Positions 32,574-43,286 of a stretch of DNA of 64,000 bases are shown here, piece after piece. Source of the DNA: Falciphora oryzae (lineage: Eukaryota > Ascomycota > Sordariomycetes > Magnaporthales > Magnaporthaceae); NCBI GenBank assembly GCA_000733355.1, contig JNVV01000062.1:64440-128439 (forward strand). Reading direction: 5' to 3'. Both the position numbers and the translations under genes were made by a program. Within the stretch, counting starts at the first letter, position 1; every line of letters starts with the position of its first letter. Under the pieces are notes generated by a model. It did no database searches and was not told the DNA's origin. It saw only the letters and a list, made by a program, of their open reading frames with translations.

Positions 32574-34158
32574 GAGCATTGCGTGGGCGGATATCAACAC
32601 TATCCCGGGGATATAATTGGGGATTGACCAAGGGGGTGGTTTCCTATCTGATTATTCGTTTCTTCGCCGCAATTCCCCAGCCGGAAGCGCTCTGTATTTT
32701 CTACCTACACTATGTTTTTTTTCTATGTACTTAAGCCGACTTAGCGTCATCTTCATATTATTCTTCTTCCTGTTTACCGCATATATCATCTGGCCTCTTG
32801 CTTGGTCCCAGCTTCGGCGGATCGCACTCGGCGAAGACGCCATGTTGACGCTGGGAAATAAGGATGGGGTCGATTCGCCAAGAGTGGATCATAAACTTGG
32901 CGCGGAGCCACCCCTTTGGGTAATTCCCCCCAACGGCCCCCCGGGGTGCGGCGCACAGAGCACGCGATGCGGGAACCGACTGCGAATAGCGGAAACGTCT
33001 GGAGAAACATTTGATGGCGTGTGCTAGCCCACGATCCGCCAGGAGAGGGACGGCACGGGGGACCCATGTCGTCGCTGCTCTACACCTTGGCTATCGCGAC
33101 GCGCCGGCGTGGGTCGGCCGCGCTCGTGCAGGCACAAGTACGGTTTCTTGAAATTCTGGTAGCGGGAGGGGACGTCGCCGGACGAGTCTGTGCTGCCAGC
33201 ACGGGTCTGAGTCGTGGACGTTGGTGGTTGCCGAGTCCCAGAGCAAGGAATCCACGCAAGGGTCGTGAGGCCGGTCAGGGAGCATTGATGAGGGCTGGCC
33301 AGCTGAAAGCGAGCATGGCGGCAGGGTTCCAGGCAAAGCGCGCTGCGTCTCCTTCGGTCACCAATAGGCATCGCCAACTCGCGGCGACAGCTACACACCG
33401 GTCTTTGCAGGCGAACCAGGTTGCTGGGGCACGCGAACAGTGACGACCCGGGCGACGGCAGAAGCGTCGGAGAGTGGCTACGACGGCTTGTCTCGTGATG
33501 ATATCTGCAGCGACGCCCACCCAGTGCCTGTCCGTCACGAGGTTGCATGCTCTGAAGATAAATCTATATCCCCATGATTGGGCTCCAGGCAACAAGTTAC
33601 CTCCAGTGTCGGGCTTTCAGATCGGAGGTGTGCCACAGCATGCCCGCAGCGAAGCCCGTTCAGGGCAAAAGCCGCCCTGGGGAGCGCGCCAGCCATACCG
33701 AGATGATGCATTAGAAACCGGGTGACAGAAGCAGGACAAACCAGCCGGTCTGCTGCCAACTATCGTCTTGCAGGGCTTCATAGGGTCCCTCCGGGTAGCT
33801 AGCAAGCGAGGCGTGCCCCTTCATGCACCTATTGACGCCCTCCTCCAATGGGCCATGCAGGCATACTTCCAGCCACGTCACTAGCGCCGGTGCCCGAATG
33901 CTGAAAGCTGGCAGCTGGTCAGTCCGAGATGCGCAGAAAGCGGGCGTCTTCCACTAGCCGTGTTGGGCGCAGTTTTGTCCCGTCGCGTGCCATGGTTCCC
34001 TCCACTTCTTTGCGCGACCAAAACTCCCCGGTGCAAAACACAAGACACTGGACTCCCGCGGCCCCCATCGTTTTCGACACCACCGTGAGGCGCAGCTAGT
34101 CCAGCGCCTAAGAACGCCAGACCCGCGCCAGAGTCGACGGCTAGAACCAGGAGTTGTC
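32574..34158. other. Intergenic, SAT4-like gene to CorA-like gene
   Basis: No gene recognised. Frames of 130-175 codons overlap on both strands near 33021-33548, without domains. The first 250 bases are T-rich and probably contain the SAT4-like gene's 3' UTR. Confidence 0.4.
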
Positions 34159-36738
34159 ATGGCCAGCTCGTCCCCGACGGCGAGTAGCGAGACCGTCCGT
34201 CTCGAGCGCCAGGCCAACGCGCCGCGCTTGCTAAAAGGCGAAGGCGTGCGCTGCCACCTGCACGATTTCACCCTCCAGCCCGGCGCCCGCGAGGTCGACG
34301 TCCACATCGAGGAAATCACGGTCGAGGACCTGCTAGAAGACCGAGAAGACATCCCGCCCAGCTCAAAGAACAGCGTGTTTCGATGGCTCCATGTTCCCGT
34401 CAACAACATGGCGTGGGTCGAGGTAATTTGCTACCAATTATCGGATTGATATTTTCGGCTGAAGAATGCCACCACAGGGGATTAAAAAAAAACTGACAAT
34501 CGCTCGAAAGCCCTGCCTAGAAAAGATGGCGGGCGGCCCGCTCGAGGAAAATGTCAAGGAGTGGCGACGAAAACTGAGCAGGCCGAACCTTGCCGGCCCC
34601 GTCCCTCCGCACTCCCAGTTCATGGATCCGTCTTGTGAATCGGGGCTTCGTAAGTTCCAAGCCCGAGCATACCCATGAGTCCGGTGCTGCGATTTTAGCC
34701 TCCCGGGCCAAGCACTGACGAGCTTCTAATCCAGGGCGCGTCAACACCAGCATGCCGAGGAGAAGCACCATGCCCAAGGAACAGGATGTCATCCCTAGTA
34801 GTTCTGGGGGCAAAGACCCAAAGAGTAGCTCCATGGAAAACCTGCCCCAGCGTGCATCAGCTGCCCAGAACAAGCCCATTGAAAAGCTCAAACGACGCCG
34901 GTCAACGGGGAGCTTGGGCTGGCACGGGGACGAGTCGGATGGTGACCTCAAAGGCTGGGTCTCCCTGTTTGTAGGTTCCCCCATCTTGCTGTAATTACCA
35001 TTGAATCAGCAATTAACAGGCTGGACAGCTTCCTTACCCGAACTGGGAGCGATACGACGAGTACATCCGCATGGGCCCCCATTACGAGATGGCCAAGCAC
35101 TATTGGGAGCAGTACATGGTCCAGGGAGTCGACTTCCTCCCATCTGAGCAGATCTGGTTCCAGGGGTCTCCTCTACACCTCCGCCGGTCACTAGACCAGT
35201 TTTTCTACACATCCCTCAGTGACACGCGAGCCCGGGATGCAGACCAGACGGTCTCAAAGTGGACTGGGGCATATGCTGGCGAAGAAGGGCGGGATAGAGC
35301 CGCACGCGACAGTCTGCTTCTCATCGTTGACCAGCTCTGGGTGTGGATCCTTGACGAGCGTAAGAGCTCATCTACTTCTTTGCTTTCTTGTATCCCTTTC
35401 CTCCTCGCGAGCCATCGAGCTAACAATGACTCCCCAAGGCTCCATGGTATCCTTCTTCCCTTCCCATGAGTTCCAGCATCGCGGTGAAGCCCCCCGCTTC
35501 ACGGACGTCTACAACAGAGTCTGCGACCAGTGGGGAAAGTGCCGCACCGTGTACGACCTCTACTCGTTGGTGGCTGGCATGTCGGTGACGTCGCTCTTCG
35601 CCCCAGAAAACAGGATATTCGGCGACGTGCTGGGCATCTACCGGTGGGCCATTGGCAAGAAGGCCGCTCGTCAAACCGTGCTCTTCCAGAAATTCTATGA
35701 TTCGACAGAGACACGCTCAACAAGCTTCAGCAGCCGCGGCGAGTTGAAGCTCACGATGGAGGTATCGGACATACTCGAGGAGCTCACCATTCTGCAGAGG
35801 CTCATGGAAGAGCAGGAGGACGTGCTGCGGTCACTGAGGCTGGCGCTCCTGAAGCTGCACCGTAAAAACAACACGAAGGGGGAGAAGCAGCTTGAGGAGA
35901 CGCAAAATGGTGCCACGACGGTCATCAACATCCACGGGCTCGTCAACTCGGGGAAAATCAACTTCGACATCGACGCGGCTAACCAGTTCGCCATTGAAGA
36001 CGATGAGATCAAGGGCTGGGGCGGTGTGATCCTGGGCAAGACGCTGCAAAGGCTCTCGTCAAGGAAGGCAGAAATCGAGAAGCTCAAGGAAGACATCCAG
36101 GGCACGCATAAGCAGGTAAGAAATCCCTACCAGAAACTTGGTTCCTGTACTGATGGCACCAATTTGGACTCTATCTCAGCTTCTTGCCTTGCTGGAGCTC
36201 AAGCAGGCGGCAGCGAACCTCGCCGAGGCGAAGACCGCGGCTAAGCAGGGCCTGGCCATTATGCTGTTCACCATCATAACTATTGTCTTTGTAAGCGTTT
36301 TCTCTATTCCTGTATGCCAAGGCACCAAGCTGATAGTCAATGCTACGTTTTCAAGCTCCCGCTGTCTTTCTTTACGTCCTTTTTCGGCCAAAATGTGTCC
36401 GAGATAACCGGAGACTCGAATAACCCCTCAACCGCCGATCTGTGGAAGGTTGGAGGTGCGTATCTCGAAGCCGCTCTTTCGCACAAGGAAAACTGCTTAC
36501 GTTTGCTCGCGCGCTTGAAAACGCCCCAGGACCCATAAGCGCCGCGGTCATCGTCTTTGCGCTGGGGTTCGGCTTCTACCTCAACGCGCCCGAAGCCAAG
36601 ATCTGGCACTGGCGCATCTGGAAGTGGCGCACCTGGCAGTGGCCAAAACGGCTTCCCGGCAGGAGACGGAGCTCCTCGCCTAGCCCGGGACTGTACCCGT
36701 CCCCATACGCCCTCGAGGACGATATCGAAATGGTTTGA
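34159..36738 (+). CDS. Fungal CorA-like membrane protein (Mg2+ transporter-related family)
   Basis: Eight exons fit without frame conflict: 34159-34422, 34478-34649, 34735-34970, 35029-35359, 35439-36115, 36180-36290, 36356-36455 and 36530-36738; 699 residues. Most introns are 55-80 bases with GTAAG-type donors. The soluble part has RCHLHDFTL, RRSLDQFFYTSLSDT, DADQTVSKW and LLLIVDQLWVWILDE, the hallmark block of fungal CorA-like proteins. A coiled-coil region rich in Glu and Lys follows (residues about 440-580). It leads to the first membrane helix (IMLFTIITIVFLPLSFFTSF), then FGQN where CorA has GMN, and a second helix (SAAVIVFALGFGFYL). The tail is Trp/Arg-rich. True Mg2+ transport is doubtful because the GMN signature is missing. 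The acceptor of exon 4 has an alternative nine bases upstream. Confidence 0.85.
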
Positions 36739-37706
36739 GTGGCCCATAGAACGTGGGGTCGGAGGATGTGATCGCTCCCGAGGCGGCTTAGAATGCCGCC
36801 TTATGAGCCTCTCCTTTGCCCAATGTACTTTCTTTCCCTCCAGTCCCTACCGCTTATATAACACACTGGGATCTTTGTCCCATTGGCACATATCACCCTA
36901 GGGCAAGTAATTATCTTAGACCTGCCACAAATAACAGTAGGTTCGTCTCTGCGACTCTGCTATCGTGCCTCTTGATGACCATCTCCCGGTCTGGGATGCC
37001 GAATGTGAGGCAAGGTCAGTAAATCTAGGACGTGGGCGATGTCTCTCCGCTACGGCACAGAATTTTTTGCTCCGTGTGGCGAAACCTGACCTCGGCCGAG
37101 TTTAGTCGGGAGATCTCATGTCCACGACGCTGGCTGTATCTAACTGTAGTACATCATCTTGGCATGAAAATAGCCCCTTGCCCGAACAGTCCATATGGGC
37201 TACCATCCGCAGTGATACCAACCCCGCAGTTCGGTCGCAACTACCGGAGCGAAATTGCCCCAACTGCAACGTCAGGAGCATTTGCCGTCTTAACCCTGCA
37301 TCCCACGAGTTCTAGCCCAGCAAAAATAACGGCCAACATGCATGCAGAGGATTCGATCCAGGCCGCAATATGTTCGCGCCAGTCTTCGCTCATGTACGGT
37401 TACGATAGCCATACCGGCCATTTCTGGGCTCCGACGGATCGAAATCTCCCGTTTAGGTAAATCGAGATCGGAATGCAAGGTGTAAGTGGGAAAAGATAGC
37501 CGGCTAAACTGGTTCGCCCTGTCCTCTCGTCCGTGAACGACGACACCTGAGAACGGCAGGTATTGATAGAGATATCAGAAATCTGCCAGGAAAAAAAATC
37601 TTATAAGACATGTTCCGCAGCCAGCGAGATGCCGCCGCGATGATCATCCCCCAGCCAGCCCACCCAAACTCCCAGAGCCCCTTCGTCCAGCCACCTGTCC
37701 CCCATC
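36739..37706. other. Intergenic, CorA-like gene to LPMO gene
   Basis: No gene recognised. Short frames on both strands have no motif. The right end should contain the LPMO promoter, but no TATA box stands out. Confidence 0.4.
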
Positions 37707-38612
37707 ATGAGGTTCTCGTCTCTGACCGTCGCCGTCACGGCGCTCCTCCCCTCCCTCTCCTCCGCCCACTACCTCTTCCCGCATCTCATCATCAACGGTC
37801 GCGTCACAAACGCGCATGAGTACAACCGCGAGCACGACAACGGCTTCCAGCCGCTCGGCATGAGCGTCCTGACCAGCAACGACATGCGCTGCAACAAGGG
37901 CTCGTGGAACCACCGCCGCCAGCCCAAGACGGCTCGCGTCACGGCCGGCGTCGACTCGGTTGGCTTCCGCACCGCCATTGGCGGCTCCGACGTCTTCCAC
38001 CCTGGGCCCCTGGCTGTGAGTCTCACCTTTTTAGAGTGGCGGGCCGTCTCATCAGATTTCAGATTCAAAGAAACACTGCTGACTCGTTGAATCGTTTCCA
38101 TTCCTCCAACCCAGATTTACTTGTCCAAAGCGCCCGGAGACGTGCGCGACTACGACGGCTCGGGCGACTGGTTCAAGGTGTACCAGCTCGGCACCAAGAT
38201 GCCCTGGAACGGCAAGGACGACGGCTGGCTCGCCCACCTGAAGACGCACTTCGAGTTCAAGCTGCCCGCTCAGATCCCGGCCGGCCAGTACCTGATCCGC
38301 ATCGAGCACATGGCCGTCCACCCTCCCTACAAGGGCAAGGAGTTCTACATCATGGTGAGTGTTGTGCTCTTGCTGGCCAAACTTACCATGCTTGAGTATC
38401 AAATCATTGGACATATTCTGACCGAACAATCCCTCCTTGATCAGTGCGCCCACCTCGACGTCGCCAGTAGCTACACCGGCAAGACCCCGGGCCCCACCAT
38501 CAAGTTCCCTGGCGGCTACAAGGCCTCGGACCCGGCTCTCCAGCTCGACAGCTGGGCCAACCCTCCCCCGAAGTTTGCGCCCATGCCTGGCCCGGCCTTG
38601 TGGCCCAACTAG
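37707..38612 (+). CDS. AA9 lytic polysaccharide monooxygenase
   Basis: Three exons, 37707-38015, 38115-38354 and 38445-38612, giving 238 residues; donors GTGAGT in both introns. AA9 enzymes use a copper site to cut cellulose or related glucans oxidatively outside the cell. The signal peptide ends SLSSA, leaving His21 as the first mature residue (HYLFPHLIING). The second copper His is His98 in DVFHPGPLA, and the axial Tyr is in KEFYIM (Tyr181). QYLIRIEHMAVH carries the conserved secondary His. The disulfide cysteines sit in MRCNKG and MCAHLD. There is no CBM1; the chain ends soon after the core (PGPALWPN). The length fits a single-domain AA9. Confidence 0.93.
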
Positions 38613-39690
38613 GCCCAGGATATCTACGTGACCGGCTGAAGTGCTTAGCGCAAACTCCAGTCTGCTCTCGTCTGGTGTTTGGGAGAAGAGATTAGTGTGT
38701 GCAAGAAAGAGTTATCACTTGGTGGATAGCTGGGAACCGGAGATGTAGATGTATATTGTTCAAACCCAATCATTGCTCTCGAGCCTGCAGACAAAAACAC
38801 AGCCCCCAACCCAGGAAAGCTTTGCTTGCAGGAATCCCTTTTGCAATACGAGAAGGCAAGGTTTTCAATCTCAGTGAAGTAGATACCGATAGTAACAAAG
38901 TCTCTGGCTTGAGACGAGGGGCTCAGATTTCTCAGTCAAGATGATCGGTAGATTAGAGGAGTTTCATGGGTCCCTTGGTGAGAGGCAAAAAACCGGGGAA
39001 CTTTGAAAAAAAAAAATGACATCCATCCTAGGGCCTGTCCTAGACTAACGATTTTTTGGTTTTTTGGTTTTTTGCTAAAATTTTTCTAAAGATTGAAAGC
39101 CTTGCATTAAAAAGGAAGCATACGAAAAGAATTTGTATTATTTAAAACCGTATCCATATTAATTTGTTTTTGCTAGTTATCCTGCCTTTGGCGTTGATAT
39201 ATTTTAGAAAAAAGTTGAGCGAAAAACCAAAAAACCAAAAAACCGTTAGTCTAGGACAGGCCCCTAGAATTAGATCCTTTTAGCAAGAAGCAGTGACAAC
39301 CATGAAACCATCCGTAGCTCAGGAGCCACGATTCGCCTCTTAGCAACTTCTTTTTCTCCTTCTTTATCTTATCCGCAAGCTCTAGCTAATGCTACTTCAA
39401 ATTCATCAAGCCCGGTCTTCCGGATGTTTCCGGAAACACGAGTGCCACATATGAAAAGAAGGTTCATAGACGCCGCGTCTCGGAACCTATCAACTTGAAA
39501 GTTTGTCGAGTTATTGCGTTCAGAATCAGTCCTGATGGGAAAGCTAAAAGATGCCAAAACCATCAGTGGCCCCTACCCTACACGCCACAGCCCGGCTATA
39601 ATTACCTCAATCACCTCCTAGAAAAGTACGCCGAGTCCAGCAGCCCAAGCCGTGCTCTGTGGCTCCCCTTCTCACCTCATACCTCTCGCC
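38613..39690. other. Intergenic with a MITE
   Basis: Apart from the MITE at 39031-39264 no gene is visible. The stretch just left of 39691 is a probable promoter for the secreted protein gene. Confidence 0.4.
39031..39264. mobile_element. TA-flanked MITE, 234 bp
   Basis: Inverted ends GGGCCTGTCCTAGACTAACG and the complement at 39240-39264, followed on both sides by repeated TTTTTTGG units, so the arms extend about 45 bases. TA flanks both sides (39029-39030 and 39265-39266). The A/T-rich centre has no ORF. TA target and size suggest a derivative mobilised by a Tc1/mariner or pogo transposase. Its ends do not match the full elements in this window. Confidence 0.85.
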
Positions 39691-40584
39691 ATGAAGTTCT
39701 TCAGTGGAACTTTTGCCCTCTGGGTGTTCAGCCAGCTCTCGCCCGCAACGGGCGCGGCACTCCAGCAATGCCAGTGCCAAAACACGGCCAACAACACTCA
39801 GCCACTCAACGGCACCAACGCCGCAGCCAACAGCACGAACGCGGTCAATAGCACCAACAAGGCCTACCCTCTCAAGTGGTGCGACGCGGACGACTACGAA
39901 TACAGGTCCACGCATAACGACATCGACGCCGAATATGCGCGGCCGTGGAAGCTGAACGGAAGTGAGTAGGCCCGTTCGGCAGTGATTCTGCCGGCATGCT
40001 GACACGCTTTGGCGATCCAGGTCGGTGGTGCGGAATTTATGACACTGGCTACTTGCCAAACGCCAAATTGTTGATCAAGCAGACGCCCGAGATAATGGAG
40101 AAGCCAGAGTGGAAGAAACAGATCACGGTCCCGGCCAAGACGTGCATCCGGATCAAGTGCTGGAACACGACTGGACTTTACGTGTGCAACGTAGGTTTTT
40201 TTTTTTTTTTTTTTTTTTTTGAAGGTCGAGTTCAACCTGTGCGAGAACGACATGGGGCTGACAAAGAAAAAAAAAAAAAAACAGGCGAGACTGCACAACA
40301 TCACGCTGCACTCGAGGTGGGACGTCTACACGGCGCTCGAGCAGGCCAACTACTGCTGCCAGGGGCAGGCCATCTCGGTGATCAAGCAGCGGGCGAGCGG
40401 CGAGTGGCGGCACCCGTGCGGCTGGAGCGCCATCGTGGCCTACGCCAACTGCAACCACCCCCCTGTCACGCCCTGGCCGTCCAAGATCTGGCCGATGCAG
40501 AACGGCTCGAACCCCAACGGCCACTGCCTGCACGGAACCGAGGAGGAGCTGCTGGCGCCCCCCATCCCGATCGAGGAAGAGTAG
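39691..40584 (+). CDS. Secreted cysteine-rich protein, family not recognised
   Basis: ATG 39691 starts a signal peptide (MKFFSGTFALWVFSQLSPATGA). Exon 1 runs to 39961; intron 39962-40020 has donor GTGAGT and branch GCTGAC. Exon 2 is 40021-40190. The frame then needs a 34-base removal (40191-40224) that begins GTAGG, is mostly a run of 25 T, and ends GAAG. That is shorter than normal fungal introns. Exon 3, 40225-40584, contains a run of 15 A coding for lysines. The protein would be 266 residues with a glycosylation-prone Asn-rich N-terminus and about 12 cysteines (WCGIYDTGYLP, IRIKCWNTTGLYVC, YCCQGQ). Either the homopolymers have drifted and damaged the gene, or the assembly is unsure there. 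A large transposon begins 93 bases after the stop. Confidence 0.6.
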
Positions 40585-40676
40585 GTGCCTATATATGTGA
40601 ACGTATGGGCTGTGGTGAAAGGGATATTTGCGTGTTTGGCTTCGGTGCGTCGAGGGAGTTTGGATGGGCAAGACTG

Positions 40677-40804
40677 CTGTCTGTTTAAAACCAAACCACA
40701 GTGGGTCCAACGGACCAGGGTGCACTCCCACCCACCCCCTTCGTTTTGCGGTGAAAATCGCGTTTTTTGAGGTGACGGCCTGGCCGGATCAACCAACGCG
40801 CGTT
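40677..40804 (+). repeat. Mariner-type inverted repeat, left
   Basis: 128 bases starting CTGTCTGTTTAAAACCAAAC, with GGGTGCACTCCCACCCACCC in the middle. Complement of 61704-61831 apart from three transitions. Confidence 0.93.
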
Positions 40805-41171
40805 TAAAGCAAAGCTCGAGGATGCATCTCGAAATCGCGCCTACCGGTATCGGGATTAAATCCACGAGGTTAGCAAAGCGATATAATGGCGCCATATTTA
40901 TCGATCCAGCAAAAAAATAACGTATGCATCCTACTTAAGCTTTGCGTACCGGCTAAACGTATAGCGGCGGCGCTCGACCTTAATAAACGACGGGTTTATA
41001 ATTATTAGCGCAAGTATAAAATTACTAGCAACCCTTTCCCACCTGGGAAATCTTTTGGGAATGCCGTTAAATTACCTCACGCGGTATTGTTCGTACGCCT
41101 TTCGCTTTTTCGCCTTCCGCCGCGACGTCGTTTTTTAAAGGTGTTTGTGTTGGTAGGAGTATGTACTCCTG

Positions 41172-41448
41172 TGTAAGGAGGCCCGTCGCGATAGAAAGGG
41201 TCGCCACAGAGGAGGGTCTCAGCCTCCCTGGTGGGGCTGCGCCCTGTGGAGGCCTGAGACACCCAGGCACGTGACGGGGCCCAAGGGGCCATGCTACTTA
41301 GGCGGCTTGGTTGAGGCAATCCGACGATTGCTACAACCAAGCTGAAGTTGTCGTATCTACCCTATAGCAATATAGGACTTCTACCCCCGGATTACCGTCT
41401 AGTATTATCGTAATCACCTCGTACAGGCCTTCGGCTTACCCCGTGACA
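41172..41448 (+). repeat. Gypsy 5' LTR
   Basis: 277 bases, TGTAAGGAGGCCCGTCGCGA to CCCCGTGACA. It has several short inverted G+C-rich blocks (GGGGCCCAAGGGGCC). It differs from the 3' LTR by a few transitions. Confidence 0.95.
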
Positions 41449-41492
41449 TTCTTCAGCTTCTACACCCTTTTTGGGAGTACGAGCCAATTACC

Positions 41493-43286
41493 ATGGTCCA
41501 AAACGGTCAATCGGACGCGACACCCGGAAAGCCAGCCCCGACGGGGTCACGCCCTCCGGCAACGACGGCAATAAGGCCTACAACGCGCTTACAAACGGCA
41601 CGTCGTAAGCCGGCACCCCCGCCCGCCGAAACCGCGTCCAACCAACTCGAGCAAAACCTACGAAACCTTATACAGGAAGGGGGCAACGGCGCCTTCCGCG
41701 ACCTCCTGGATCGCGTCAGCCGCCACTCGCAAAAGCGAACCCGACCCGTTAGTCGGGCCTCCGCCCTCACCTACGACCCCGATTCCGAAAAAAACGTCAA
41801 TTACGTACACGAGAACCGACGTAACTTCGTTAGTCGTCGCAAAAAGGAGCCCCCGCGCAAAAGATACGGTCCCTTAAAACCCGAGCATAGGGAAAAACGG
41901 TATTAAAAACACCGATAAAAGGAGTTAACGATGCGAAGAACCCGATCTTTAAAGCGCGACGAACCCCGATCCCGTAGCCCTTCCAGCCACGGATTTAAGG
42001 ACACTTTCCGCAACTTACGATCTTCTCATCACACGTACCGCACAAAATCGGACCAATCGCGCGCTCCAATTCGACGCTCCGAATCCCCCGGACCGGACGA
42101 CCGCCGCTTTATAAGGGAATACCGCGACGGAAGCACGGCCCAAATAATGGAACTTCTTTAAAAGATCTTATTATCCAAATCCCGAAACCACGCCCCTGCA
42201 CCGCGTTACAACAAACCCCCGAAATATAGCGTTAATATTTTTAAAGCTAACGCCACCCCTTCGGAAGTAAGGAATTAGGTCCAAAGCATTAAAAAAGGGA
42301 ATGCGCTATACGATAGCGCCCCCGATTAGGTACAAATAATTTAGGCAATGCTTTCGTTACACTACGAAATAGCCGCCAATTGGAGGACTTACGCCGAAAG
42401 GCTATACGGCTTAACTAAATCCCACTAATAGCTATAAACGGATTTCGTCGACTACTTCGAAAAAGGACGAATCGACCCGACCATTTAAATCCACTATAGC
42501 TGGATCAGCTACAAGCAGTTATACCAAGGTTATTAAAAATCCCCGGTATCGTTCCTTACCAAATAGCAAATATTAGTACAAAAGATTAAACCTAAAGCTT
42601 CGTAGACGGACCCTTAGCAGCTATCTCGCCTATCGAAAAAGTTTTCCTTCCACTTGCAAAATTGGTTACAGGATAAGCTGGTAGCCGACGCGCAAACCAA
42701 TTAGGACACCCCCAAGGACGTTACCAACGCAGCCGAAAGGAAATGGGCTATTAAAAAAAGCAAGCCTTCCGGCAGAACGTTCGAATATCGCCAGTCCCAA
42801 AAGCCTTACAAAAACTAACGCCCTTTAAGATACCACTCCCGAAAAAAAGACGGACGAAAAGGACGGCCTAACCGGCAAAATAACCGCCGGCCTAACGGCC
42901 GTAATAACTCGCGCCGTTTTAACTCCAAACGGCAAAACTCCCGCCGTTATAAAAAAAGGTCGGGAAACCATCGGTTCCCCAAATCCAGCACGCCCCAAGC
43001 AAAAAAGCTATTAAGCTACAACGGCAAAGCCAAACGAACGAACCATACGGGACCGAAGCCCGGGATATGCCACAATTGTAAAAAAACGGGTCATTAAGCC
43101 GCTAACTGCCCTGCCAAATTTAAAAAGGTAAAAGCAATCGACGCTTAATACCCCAAAAACAACGAACTCGATTACGACCGTAGGAATAACGGCAACGGCG
43201 AAAACGAATATGCCCCAGTTCGAAACGACCGTTATTATTCCCAAACAAAATATAACGATAAATCGGGAAACGAAAACAGCCGCTAA
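41493..43286 (+). pseudogene. Gypsy Gag
   Basis: Starts at ATG 41493 in a good context (TTACCATGG), 45 bases after the LTR. The first 137 codons are open, then a TAA at 41904 and further stops occur in the same frame. The protein is rich in Arg, Ser and Lys (RSRSPSSHG near 41970). A typical capsid region follows, then a basic stretch and an intact CCHC zinc knuckle, CHNCKKTGH.AANC, near 43070, with one TAA between. The frame ends at TAA 43284. It would package element RNA into particles. Confidence 0.85.

Noticed and set aside
40239..40284. A 46-base intron around the A-run in the secreted gene
   Set aside because: Removing it breaks the reading frame that continues into the cysteine-rich exon; reading through keeps it.
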